From: Micromonospora antibiotica
GTDB lineage: Bacteria > Actinomycetota > Actinomycetes > Mycobacteriales > Micromonosporaceae
Assembly: GCF_017599305.1 (NCBI RefSeq)
Contig: NZ_JAGFWR010000001.1
Coordinates: 1,009,672-1,073,671 of the forward strand
Reading direction: 5' to 3'
DNA length: 64,000 nt
Shown here: positions 43,829 to 52,668 of the stretch, one piece after another
Layout of the letters: every line of letters starts with the position of its first letter
How positions within the stretch are numbered: the stretch's first letter is position 1
The notes under the pieces: model-generated
The model's database searches: none
What the model saw: the letters and a program-made list of their open reading frames with translations, nothing else
What the model was told of the DNA's origin: nothing
Translations under genes and position numbers: made by a program

Positions 43829-44596
43829 ATGAACTATCCAGAGAACTTCGACACCACCGGCCCGGCCGGCCTGGACGACTCGTACGCCTATCTGAGCTGG
43901 GCGGTCGTCAGTGCGCACCGGATCATCGCCGAGCAGCCGGAGACCGGCTGGGAGCTGCTGCCGGACCTGCTCGGGCAGGGCTGGGGCGAGCCGGACTGGT
44001 ACCAGCGCAACGGTTGGCTGGCCGACTTCTACGACACCGTCTACCACCAGGCCAGTTCCCTCGCGCCGGTGCAGGTCTTCGCCGTCGACGAGCTGGGTGA
44101 GCCGGCGGCGGAGATGGCCCGGATGATCGACTCGGTGACCCAGCACTGGGTGGCCGCCGCCCATCAGGCCGCCGAGCAGGACCAGCAGAGCTACGACGGG
44201 CAGGCTGACGACCAGCACCCGTACGACGGTCAGGCCCACGACGGGTCGGGCTATGACGGGCAGGCATACGACGGGTCGGGCTACGACGGCCAGGGCGAGG
44301 AACAGCCGGGCTACCACCAGCAGGGCTACGACGGGCCGGGCGACGAGCTGCCGGGTCCTGACGGGCCGGACTACGACGGGTCGGGCGGGTCGGCGTACCC
44401 CGTCGAGCAGCCGGAGCCGGACGCGTCGTCGCCGGAACCGCTGGCCGACCTCGACCCGGCTGCCGCCCGGGAGGTGCTCGACCGGGTGCTGGACGACGAG
44501 GTGGACGATCTCTCCGAGGCCGACCAGCGGGTCCTGGCCACGGTGCTGACCGACGAGAAGTTCCAGTACCTGGCCCGCGAGTACGACCTGGTGTGA
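43829..44596 (+). CDS. Acidic Tyr-Asp-Gly repeat protein
   Basis: 255 aa, not recognised. Residues ~1-115 are a folded helical region (YAYLSWAVVSAHRIIAEQPE, EPDWYQRNGWLADFYDTVYH). Residues ~120-190 are disordered repeats of YDGQA / YDGSG. The C-terminal ~50 residues are an acidic helical segment (AAREVLDRVLDDEVDDLSEA). The net charge is strongly negative. GGGAG precedes the ATG by 9 nt. It sits between two family A genes and is followed by a strong hairpin. Confidence 0.8.
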   Translation: MNYPENFDTTGPAGLDDSYAYLSWAVVSAHRIIAEQPETGWELLPDLLGQGWGEPDWYQRNGWLADFYDTVYHQASSLAPVQVFAVDELGEPAAEMARMIDSVTQHWVAAAHQAAEQDQQSYDGQADDQHPYDGQAHDGSGYDGQAYDGSGYDGQGEEQPGYHQQGYDGPGDELPGPDGPDYDGSGGSAYPVEQPEPDASSPEPLADLDPAAAREVLDRVLDDEVDDLSEADQRVLATVLTDEKFQYLAREYDLV

Positions 44597-44601
44597 CCGC
44601 C

Positions 44602-44638
44602 GACGCCGGGCCGGCACCCCGCCTGCCGGCCCGGCGTC
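44602..44638 (+). terminator. Strong hairpin terminator after the YDG-repeat gene
   Basis: Perfect 15-bp stem (GACGCCGGGCCGGCA / TGCCGGCCCGGCGTC) with a 7-nt loop, 6 nt after the stop codon. It splits the family A genes into two transcripts or attenuates the distal ones. Confidence 0.75.
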
Positions 44639-44714
44639 CGCCCCACCCCACGGACCCACCGGTCATCGCCACGACCCCGGACCCCCGACCGGGCGGACAG
44701 AGGGAAACCACGCC

Positions 44715-46067
44715 GTGACCACCATCGAGTACGAGCCCGAGGAACTCTCCGGCAACCGGTTCACCGTGACCGGTTTCCGCGACGCCGCCCTGCCGGTCGG
44801 GGAGTTCCTCGCCGACGAGTTGTGGCCGGACGAGCAGGACGGCGCGGTGTGGCTGGACCGGGGCACCCTGACCCGGCGGCACTGCTACTGGCTGCGGTAC
44901 CGCTACCGGGGCCCGGGTCCGGGGCACCCGAAGCTGGTGGCGGTGGAGTTGGTGATCCGGTTCAACACCTTCCCCTACCAGGTCCGACCCGGCACAGACC
45001 GGTATTCACCCCGGTCGACGCTGCCGGTGCCGGGCCTGTGGGGGATCGAGGATCTCAGCATCTCGTTGCGGGACACCGGGGCCGGTGGCCGGAACCCGTT
45101 CAACAAGTTCAACGACGCCGGCCAGCTGGTCTTCGAGCCGGAGATCGGGTTCGTTCCCGCCGCCGGCACGGGCGTCGCGGTGCCGGCGATCCGGGTCGTG
45201 CACCGGGTGCGGCACGTGGCGAACCCGATCGTCGGGGACGGGTACGCCCCCGGGCACGAGGAGACCGGGGCGCTGACCGTGCACAGCGACGGCGGGATCA
45301 CCCTGGAACCGGCGTCCGGGACGTCCGGGTGCTCGTCGTGGCGACTCGTCCCGGTCAGCGGGTCGGTGCACGACCGGCCGATCGTCGGGGCCGAGCCGCC
45401 ACCCGGGCGCAGCCTCACCGTCTACCGGGCGACCGGCGTCACGGCCCCGCCGCCGGTCACCGCGATGCGGGTGTCGACCGGTCGGGCCCGCCGGGGCGCG
45501 GTCGAGGTGCAGGGATTCGAGCGGGTCGCCGGCCCCGACCAGATCGGGGTCTGGCACACCGGCCACCCCCGCTGGTACAGCGCGTCGATGGGCGGCGACA
45601 TCCGCGACGACGGGATGATCGTGGAGTACGCCCGCGCCGGTGACCGGGGTGACGACCGCCGGGCCGGCCGGGTCCGGGCCCGCCTGGCGTTGCACCTGCG
45701 CACCTGCTGCTACCTGATCGAGCAGAACGAGTTCGCCGACGCCGTCGTCTTCCACCACGGCCGCCGGCACCCCGGGTTCGTCGACGTGTCGCTGCGTCCC
45801 CTGCCCGACGACGGCGACCCGGCCGGGGCCGCCGCCCGCACCGGGCCGGTCGGGTCGCGGCTGCGGTTCGTCCCCGAGTGGTACGAGGGCACCGACGACG
45901 ACGTGCCGGGGTTGCTGGTCCGCTGGTCCGAGGAGGCGGTGGGCCCGGCCGCCGGCCCCGCCGTGCCGGTCGGTGGTGCGTTCCTGATCACCGTGGACGC
46001 CTCCGGCGGGCCGGTGGTCCGTTTCGCCGACGAGCAGACCTACCAGCATCTGACCGTGTTGAGCTGA
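44715..46067 (+). CDS. Unrecognised eCIS-locus protein, family A copy 2
   Basis: 450 aa, paralogue of the proteins on either side: RFTVTGFRDAALP, CYWLRYRYRG, LVIRFNTFPY, WGIEDLSISLRDTGAGGRNPFNKFN, and a terminal HLTVLS. It differs from copy 1 mainly in loops. Predicted cytosolic and beta-rich. GTG start. No enzymatic motif is visible. Confidence 0.8.
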   Translation: MTTIEYEPEELSGNRFTVTGFRDAALPVGEFLADELWPDEQDGAVWLDRGTLTRRHCYWLRYRYRGPGPGHPKLVAVELVIRFNTFPYQVRPGTDRYSPRSTLPVPGLWGIEDLSISLRDTGAGGRNPFNKFNDAGQLVFEPEIGFVPAAGTGVAVPAIRVVHRVRHVANPIVGDGYAPGHEETGALTVHSDGGITLEPASGTSGCSSWRLVPVSGSVHDRPIVGAEPPPGRSLTVYRATGVTAPPPVTAMRVSTGRARRGAVEVQGFERVAGPDQIGVWHTGHPRWYSASMGGDIRDDGMIVEYARAGDRGDDRRAGRVRARLALHLRTCCYLIEQNEFADAVVFHHGRRHPGFVDVSLRPLPDDGDPAGAAARTGPVGSRLRFVPEWYEGTDDDVPGLLVRWSEEAVGPAAGPAVPVGGAFLITVDASGGPVVRFADEQTYQHLTVLS

Positions 46068-46080
46068 GCGGAGACAAACT

Positions 46081-47501
46081 GTGCCTGGTCGGATACGGCT
46101 GACCGGATACCGGCCCGACGAGCCGGTGGGCGACGCCTTCACGGTGACCGGGTTCGGCGGGGCGGGCTTCCCGGAGCAGGCGACGTTGCGGGAGTTGATC
46201 TCCCCGGCGCAGCCCCACCTCGCCGGCACCGGCATGGTCCGTGGCGACCAGCAACGGCAGCACTCCTACTGGTTGCGTTACCTGCGCCGTCGATCCGGCC
46301 CGGCCGGCCCGAAGCGGGTCTGTGTGGACCTGCTGGTCCGGTTCACCACCTTCGACTACGTGGTGGCCGACGTCGGGGTGGGGGCGCTGGTGCTCCGACA
46401 GAGCGCGCTGTCGCACTTCCCCTGCTGGGGGATCACCGACCTGAGCGTGTCGCCCCATGCCGTCGGGGCCGGCCGTAACCCGTTCAACAAGTTCAACGAG
46501 GTCGGCTCGCTGGTCTTCACCGCCCGGCTGGAGGCCGCCCACGGCACGGTGCCGGCGATCCGGATCGGCTACCGGGTGCACCACGAGCAGACCACGGTCG
46601 GTGGGGTCCAGCTGACCCCGGAACACGACGAGGTGGGTTCGTTCCTGGTGCACAGCGACGGGCTCTTCGAGGTGGCCGACCAGTCGCTGGCCACCCGTAC
46701 CCACTTCCTCGTCACCCCGGTCAACGCGGGGGTGCACGACCGGCCTGCGGTGCCGGTGCACGCCGCCCGCCGGCCCGGCGGTGGCCGCCCGGCGTGGCAC
46801 GCGACCGGGCTCACCGCCGCGCCGGCCGAGCTGCCGCAGGCCCACCCCACGCCCTACGTCGACGACACCGTCACGGTGACTGGTTTCCACGGCCTGGACG
46901 GTCCACAGACCCTGGCGGTACGCGACGCCGCCGGTCAGGCACGGTCGGCGATGCTGGACACCGCAGCCGCGGACCCGGGTGCGGTGCTGCTGACCTACCA
47001 CGGTGGGCCCGCCCTCCGGGGGACGGTCCGGCTGCTGCTGGGGCTCCGGTGCACCATGCACCGCTACCTGGTCGCCCCGGTCGGCGTCGACCGCAGCGTC
47101 ACCCACCGGACCGACGGGGACGATGTCGGCATCGACGCCCACTACGGTGACGACCCGACGGCCAACCGGGAGTCGTGGCCGGTGCTGTGGCACCGGGGGC
47201 GTCGGCACGTCGGCTTCCGGCAGGTCACGCTGCTGGTGGCCGGGGTCGACGGCGGACCCGGCCGGGGCGGCCCCGACGCCGTACGCAACAGCACCGGATC
47301 CCCGGTACGGCTGGCCCTCACCCCCCGGTGGGAGCCGGGGGGTGACGACCGGGGGCGGAGCTGCGGATCAGGTGGCACGCGTCGCACCAGGACGACGCCC
47401 CGGTCGAGGGCCTGCTGGTGCTCCGGACCGACGACGGCGGCCGGCCGACCCTGACCCCGCTGGACGACGAGAGCCGCCGCCACTTCACCGTCACGGGCTG
47501 A
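46081..47501 (+). pseudogene. Family A copy 3, frameshifted near the 3' end
   Basis: Third paralogue: AFTVTGFGGAGFP, YWLRYLRRRSG, KRVCVDLLVRFTTFDYV, GRNPFNKFNEVG. The frame from GTG 46081 runs to a stop at 47454 with a nonsense Arg/Ser/Thr-rich tail. The proper C-terminus (ELRIRWHASHQDDAPVEGLL to HFTVTG, stop TGA 47499-47501) is in another frame. One extra G in the G5 run at 47351-47355 would restore a full-length ~473-aa protein. This could be a true mutation, programmed slippage or a sequencing error. The gene overlaps the convergent regulator by 11 bp. Confidence 0.75.
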
Positions 47502-50500
47502 CCGGCAGGTCCTCGTCGACCACCGGACGGACCCGCCGGGACAGCTCGGTGATCTCCCGCCGGTACGCCGACTGCTGGGCGGCGTCGACGCCACCGGCCG
47601 GGCCGAGCGCGACCAGCAACCGCAGCGCCCGGACCTGACCGAGCAGGTGCCCGGTCTCCCGGTGGGTGGCCAGCGCCTCCTCGGCGGTCCGCGCCGAGGT
47701 CACCGGGTCGGTGTTCCGCATCGCCTCGGCGGCGGCCACCAGGGCGTGCCCCTCCCAGACCCGGTAGCCGGCGGCGCGGGCCACCGTCCGGGCCTGCCGG
47801 GCCAACGCGACCGCCTCCGTCGGGTCGGTGTCGCCGAAGACCTCGGCCAGCCCGATGAGCGCCTCGACCTCCTCACCCCGGGCACCACCGGCCCGGGCGA
47901 GTTCGAGTGCCCGCCGGTGTTCGACGGCCGCCGCCGGGTCACCGTTGCGCTGGTGGATCGCGCCGCGCACGTTGCGGGCGGCAGCCTGCTGGGCGGTGTC
48001 GCCGATCAGGTCGGCGAGGGCCAGCGCCTCGTCGGCCAGCTTCGTCGCCGGGCCCAGGTCGCCGGTCTGCACACGCAGCGCCGCCAACCGGCGCAGGCTC
48101 TCCGTCTCGGTGGGCCGGTAGCCCGTCCGCCGGCTGAGATCCAGCGCCTCCCGCAGGTGGTCGAGAGCCTCGCCGTGCTGGCCGAGGGCGTGCTGGACCT
48201 CGCCCAGGTTGCTCAGGCTGATCCCGGCGCTCATCCACATCCCGGTGCTGCGGGTCAGCGCCAGGGACTGCCGGAAGACCTCGGCCGCCTCGCGGAGCCG
48301 CCCCATGTCCCGGTAGATCACCCCGAGGTTGCCGAGGCTGGTGCTGAGCCGTTCGGGGCCGCCCAGGCGTTCGTGGATGCTCACCGCCAGCCGGGTCAAC
48401 TCGGCCCCCTCGGCCAGCCGGCCGGCCCGCAGGTGCAGCAGCCCACAGGTGCCGTACGCCGCCGCCAGCCCCTCGGGCCAGGCCGCCCGGTGGGCCGCGT
48501 CGATCATCGCGGTGGCGTGGGACAGACCCACCGCGTACTCGCCACGGCGCAGATGCAGGCTGGCCAGCCCGAGCCGGCTCGCGGCCTCACCGGCATGGTC
48601 GCCGACCTGCTGTGCGGCGTGCAGTGCGCTGGTCGCGGCGACCAGGCCGTCGCTGTGCGGGCGGAACTGGTAGTAGCCGCGCAGCGCGTCCGGGATCCGC
48701 CAGGCGGCCGGGTCGGCCCCGTTCTCGGCGGCGTGCGCGATCACCCGCATCAGGTTGGTGTGCTCCTCCTCCAGCCAGGCCATCGCCCCGGCTGAGCTGG
48801 GAAACGGGGACCCATCGGGGTGCGGTTCGGCCCCGTCGGGCGGCAACCGCACCAGGTGGGGATAGATCGTGGCGGCGGCGGCGTCGGTGCGCTGCCGGTA
48901 CCAGCCGTAGAGACGTCGGACGGCGGACCGCAGTTGCGCGGCGGGGTCCTCGGCGGTGGCCCGCTCCAGGGCGTAGAGCCGCAGCAGGTCGTGGAAGGCG
49001 TACCGGCCGGGGGTGACCTGCTGGACGAGGTGCGCGGCGGCGAGCCGGTCCAGCTCGTGTGCGGCGGTCGGCTCACCGATCCCGGCCAGGGCGGCGGCGG
49101 CGGTCACCGTGACGTCCGTCCCCGGCGCGGTGCCCAGCAGCCGGAACAGCCGGCGGGCCGGGGCGGGCAGCGCGGCGTACGACAGGTCGAACGCCGCCCG
49201 GACGGCCGCCTGGTCGTCTCCCTCGACACGGAGGCCGGCGAGTTGGTTACCGGCGGTCAGCCGGGCGGTGTGCGCGCTGATCGACTGTTGGGGCTGGTCG
49301 ATCAGGTTGGCGGCGGCGATCCGCAGGGCCAGCGGCAGCCGGGCGCAGACCGTCGCCAGTTCGGCGATCTCACCTGAGCGGGCCACCCGGTCGGGCGGGA
49401 TGATCCGGGTGAGCAGGGTGCCGGCCTCGTCCACGGTGAGCACGTCGAGGTCGAGCCGGCGTGCTCCGTCCACGGCGACGAGCCCGCTGAGCCGGTCCCG
49501 GCTGGTGACCAGCGCCAGGCAGCCGGCGGCCCCCGGCAGGAGCGGGCGGACCTGGTCGGCGCTGGCGGCGTTGTCCAGCAGCACCAGCATCCGGCGACCG
49601 TCCAGCATGGTGCGGAACAGCGCGGCGGCCTGCCCGGGGTCGACCGGCACCTGGTCGGCCGGCACCCCGAGCGCGTGCAGGAACCCGGCGAGGGCCTCCG
49701 ACTCGCGGACCGGGCTGGCCGTCGAGTAGCCACGCAGGTTGACGTAGAGCTGCCCGTCGGGGAAGTGCCGGCGGACCCGGTGCGCCCAGTGCACCGCCAG
49801 GGCGGTCTTGCCGACCCCGGCCATCCCGGTGATGGTGGAGATGACCACCGGCCCCCGGGCCGCCGTCGCCCCGACCAGCAGCGCGTCGAGGGCGGCCAGT
49901 TGGGTGCTGCGCCCGGTGAAGTACGCGACGTCGGGCGGCAGCTGCGCCGGTGACCGGTGGCGCGACGGTGGGGTCGGCTGCGCCACCTCGGGCCGGCGCG
50001 GTGCCACCTCGGTCAGGCGGGGTGCCGACGCGGTGCCGGTCACCGGCCCGCCCGGGTGGGTGACCATCCGGGGCAGGTCCTGGCGCAGGATGCGCAGCTG
50101 TGCCTCCCGCAGTTCCGGGCCGGGCTCCACGCCGAGCTGTTCGGCGAGGCGGTCGCGCAGGTCGCGGTGCAGGGCCAACGCGCGGGCCTGCTGGCCGCAG
50201 GCGGCCAGGGCGAGCATCAGCCGGGCGTGCACCTGCTCGTGCAGCGGTTCGTGGCTGGCCACCGCGTGCAGTTCCCGGACCGCCCGGTCGGGCAGGCCCA
50301 GGTCGACGGCGAGCGTGGCGTAGGTGACGGCGGTGGCGATGCGACGTCGGTTCAGGGCGGCGGCGGTCGGGTGCTGGGTCAGGCTCGGCGCCGCATCGGC
50401 CAGCACCGGCCCCCGCCACAGCGCCAGTGCCCCGGCCAGCCGGTCCAGGCTCGGCAGGTCGCCCGCGACGCTGCCCTCGGCGCGTTCGATCGCGGCGGCG

Positions 50501-51039
50501 AACCGGCTCAGGTCGAGCTGGGCGGGGTCGACCCTCAACCGGTAGCCGCCGCCGACGTGGGTGATGGTGGCGGCGGGGCCGCCGGGCTGGTCCAGCACCC
50601 GACGCAACCGGGCGACGTAGGTGTGGACGAGGTTGAGGCAGCTGTCCGGCGGGTCGTGACCCCAGAGCACGTCGACGATCTCGTGGCGGGACACGATCGC
50701 GTCCGGGTGCAGGGCGAGCAGGCCGAGCAGCATCCGTTGGCGGTTGGAGCCGAGCGTGACCGGTTCGACGCCGACCTGGATGCGCAGCGGCCCCAGCACG
50801 TCGATGCGCAGGGTCGGTACCGGCGTGGCGACGGGTGGCGCCGGGCCGGGTGGCTTCAGCTGCGGCGGACCGACGGCGGCGGCGATCCGCCGCAGCGACT
50901 CGGCCCGGGGGTTGCGGACCCGGCCCTGCTCGATGTCGCGCACCGCCCGGACGCTGATTCCCGCCCGTTCGGCCAGCTGCTCCTGGGTCAGTCCGGCACC
51001 CAGTCGTCGTCGTCGGATCTCACCACCGCTGTCGGCCAT
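47491..51039 (-). CDS. XRE-BTAD-NB-ARC-TPR regulator (AfsR-like)
   Basis: 1182 aa. An XRE helix-turn-helix (~8-58, AGLTQEQLAERAGISVRAV) is followed by an OmpR-like winged helix (~75-165), a BTAD (~170-310), an NB-ARC ATPase with P-loop GMAGVGKT (~400) and a C-terminal array of TPRs (~690-1170). Except for the XRE domain this is the SARP/AfsR layout, so it has two DNA-binding modules. Such proteins activate specialised loci on an ATP-linked signal. The ATG at 51039 lies 7 nt after GGAGG; TTG 3 nt earlier is possible. It probably controls the adjacent eCIS locus (inference). Confidence 0.9.
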   Translation of the reverse strand: MADSGGEIRRRRLGAGLTQEQLAERAGISVRAVRDIEQGRVRNPRAESLRRIAAAVGPPQLKPPGPAPPVATPVPTLRIDVLGPLRIQVGVEPVTLGSNRQRMLLGLLALHPDAIVSRHEIVDVLWGHDPPDSCLNLVHTYVARLRRVLDQPGGPAATITHVGGGYRLRVDPAQLDLSRFAAAIERAEGSVAGDLPSLDRLAGALALWRGPVLADAAPSLTQHPTAAALNRRRIATAVTYATLAVDLGLPDRAVRELHAVASHEPLHEQVHARLMLALAACGQQARALALHRDLRDRLAEQLGVEPGPELREAQLRILRQDLPRMVTHPGGPVTGTASAPRLTEVAPRRPEVAQPTPPSRHRSPAQLPPDVAYFTGRSTQLAALDALLVGATAARGPVVISTITGMAGVGKTALAVHWAHRVRRHFPDGQLYVNLRGYSTASPVRESEALAGFLHALGVPADQVPVDPGQAAALFRTMLDGRRMLVLLDNAASADQVRPLLPGAAGCLALVTSRDRLSGLVAVDGARRLDLDVLTVDEAGTLLTRIIPPDRVARSGEIAELATVCARLPLALRIAAANLIDQPQQSISAHTARLTAGNQLAGLRVEGDDQAAVRAAFDLSYAALPAPARRLFRLLGTAPGTDVTVTAAAALAGIGEPTAAHELDRLAAAHLVQQVTPGRYAFHDLLRLYALERATAEDPAAQLRSAVRRLYGWYRQRTDAAAATIYPHLVRLPPDGAEPHPDGSPFPSSAGAMAWLEEEHTNLMRVIAHAAENGADPAAWRIPDALRGYYQFRPHSDGLVAATSALHAAQQVGDHAGEAASRLGLASLHLRRGEYAVGLSHATAMIDAAHRAAWPEGLAAAYGTCGLLHLRAGRLAEGAELTRLAVSIHERLGGPERLSTSLGNLGVIYRDMGRLREAAEVFRQSLALTRSTGMWMSAGISLSNLGEVQHALGQHGEALDHLREALDLSRRTGYRPTETESLRRLAALRVQTGDLGPATKLADEALALADLIGDTAQQAAARNVRGAIHQRNGDPAAAVEHRRALELARAGGARGEEVEALIGLAEVFGDTDPTEAVALARQARTVARAAGYRVWEGHALVAAAEAMRNTDPVTSARTAEEALATHRETGHLLGQVRALRLLVALGPAGGVDAAQQSAYRREITELSRRVRPVVDEDLPVSP

Positions 51040-51518
51040 CAACGGGCCTCCCTGTCATGGCTGCGCGCCTGTCCCACCAGCGCTGCCAGCACATGATTCT
51101 GCCGGTTGACCGGTCGGATGACCATGATCTTCGCCACTGAATCACCGGGCTACCCGCAGGTCAAACCTGCCGATGGGGCAGGGCCGCCCGCCCTTCGGGG
51201 CAACGGTTCTGCCGGTTCTGCCGGTGGCCCCATCGCTCACTTATGGACGCACGGGCATTTGAGCAGCTCAAAACGTTGTCACCCGGCAAGGATGTCTATC
51301 TGCCGGCGTCCAGCCGGCCTCCAGTGCGCGACCGACCGCCGTCTCTACCGTGGACGACGGGCACCGCCACCACCCGCTGGCCGGTGTCCATCTCGGCGAA
51401 GCGACTCCCACCCGGTCACGGAACCGCTCGGCACCGGCCTCCGGACCACCGATCTGCCCCTGCTGAGCGTCAGCCTGGCAGCCGACGCCCGCCTCAGCCC
51501 GGAAGCTAAGGAACCGCC
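51040..51518. other. Intergenic region between AfsR-like and LuxR genes
   Basis: 479 bp with no supported gene; short open frames lack ribosome sites. It carries degenerate TGCCC/GGGGCA elements (51168-51213) and the divergent promoters. Confidence 0.5.
51168..51213. promoter_or_regulatory. Degenerate TGCCC/GGGGCAG motif, site 4
   Basis: TGCC-GAT-GGGGCAG at 51168-51181, followed by GCCC-TTC-GGGGCAA-n5-CTGCC at 51190-51213. These resemble sites 1-3 with small spacing changes. They are upstream of the second LuxR gene and the AfsR-like gene. Confidence 0.35.
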
Positions 51519-52145
51519 ATGAACGGACGTGCCCAGACCTACATCCGTACCCCCGACCCGATCTCCACGGCCGGGATCACCGCGGCGCTGCGCGGCCGGG
51601 CCGAGATCGAGGTCGTACCCGCGCAGATGATCACCGCCGAGACCGTCGGTGTGGTCGCCGCCGACACCCTCGACCGGGACACGCTCGACGTGCTCAGGGC
51701 CGTGCGCCGGTTGGGCTGCCGGCGCTTCGTGCTGGTCGCCGCCGTCGAGTCGGACTCGGCGCTGATCCCCGCCGTGGAGCTGGGGGTACGCGCCCTCGCC
51801 TCACGCACCGAGGCGACCGGCCACCGGCTGGCCCAACTCGTGGTCAGCACCGCCTCCGGCGGGGCGGCGATGCCCCCGGAGGTGCTCGGTCTGCTGGTCA
51901 AGCAGGTGACCCGGCTCCAGCAGACGGTGCTCGCCCCGCGCGGCATCGACGTCAACGGGCTCTCGGTGCGGGAGAGCGAGATCCTGCGGCTGGTGGCGGA
52001 CGGGATGGACACCCGGGAGGTGGCGACCCGGCTGAGCTACTCGGAGCGGACCGTCAAGAACGTGCTGCACGACATCACCAGCCGGTTCCAGCTGCGCAAC
52101 CGCACCCACGCGGTAGCCTACGCGGTCCGGGAGGGGCTGATCTGA
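51519..52145 (+). CDS. LuxR-type transcriptional regulator (pseudo-receiver), paralogue
   Basis: 208 aa. The C-terminal LuxR HTH (~145-208) reads LSVRESEILRLVADGMDT and the recognition helix SERTVKNVLHDI. The N-terminal ~130 residues are receiver-like (starts RTPDPISTAGITAAL) without a convincing phospho-Asp. It is paralogous to the LuxR gene at 24.9-25.6 kb, so the eCIS locus is bracketed by two related regulators. ATG start. Divergent from the AfsR-like gene. Confidence 0.88.
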   Translation: MNGRAQTYIRTPDPISTAGITAALRGRAEIEVVPAQMITAETVGVVAADTLDRDTLDVLRAVRRLGCRRFVLVAAVESDSALIPAVELGVRALASRTEATGHRLAQLVVSTASGGAAMPPEVLGLLVKQVTRLQQTVLAPRGIDVNGLSVRESEILRLVADGMDTREVATRLSYSERTVKNVLHDITSRFQLRNRTHAVAYAVREGLI

Positions 52146-52164
52146 CCGCCGAGGAGGACCCGAC

Positions 52165-52668
52165 GTGCCGCACGCACGCACCGACGAACGTCAGGTGACC
52201 CGGGACGACCTGGGCGCCTGGCTGATCAAGGGCAATGCGGACCTGGTCGACCTCGCCGGCCGGTTCGCCCGGGACCCCCGGGTGACGGGCTGGTGCGTAC
52301 GCCCCGGCTACCGGGCCCGGCTGATGCGGGCCGGTCAGCCCGTGGTGTTCTGGGCCAGCGGCAGCCGGGGACGGTTGCCGTACGGCGTCTGGGGGATCGG
52401 CCGGCTCACCGGCGAGCCGGTGCCCGGCGGGGAGGCCCGCGCGCCCTGGACGGTGCCCCTGGACCTGACCGTCCTGCCCGAGCCACGACGGCTGCACCGG
52501 GACCGGTTGCGCGCCGACCCCCGACTGGCCGGGCTGGAGGTGTTCCGCCAGCCACAGGCGGCCAACCCGTCGTACCTGACCCGGGCGCAGTTCACCGCCC
52601 TCGCCGACCACCTGCCCGAGGCGGCCGACGTGGTGTCCGGCGCTACCAGCGCACCGGCAACGTGGTGA
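52165..52668 (+). CDS. EVE-like domain protein
   Basis: 167 aa. Residues ~10-150 fit a PUA/EVE-like fold: LGAWLIKGNADL, GWCVRPGYRARLMRAGQPVVFW, YGVWGIGRLTG. EVE domains bind modified nucleic-acid bases and occur in conflict systems. GTG start with GAGGAGG 7 nt upstream, 19 nt after the LuxR stop, so co-transcribed with it. Its 3' end overlaps the convergent P450 by 26 bp. Family call is moderate. Confidence 0.6.
   Translation: MPHARTDERQVTRDDLGAWLIKGNADLVDLAGRFARDPRVTGWCVRPGYRARLMRAGQPVVFWASGSRGRLPYGVWGIGRLTGEPVPGGEARAPWTVPLDLTVLPEPRRLHRDRLRADPRLAGLEVFRQPQAANPSYLTRAQFTALADHLPEAADVVSGATSAPATW

Noticed and set aside
51106..51522. 138-aa and 88-aa frames between the AfsR-like and LuxR genes
   Set aside because: No ribosome sites, biased Arg/Pro composition and no family resemblance.
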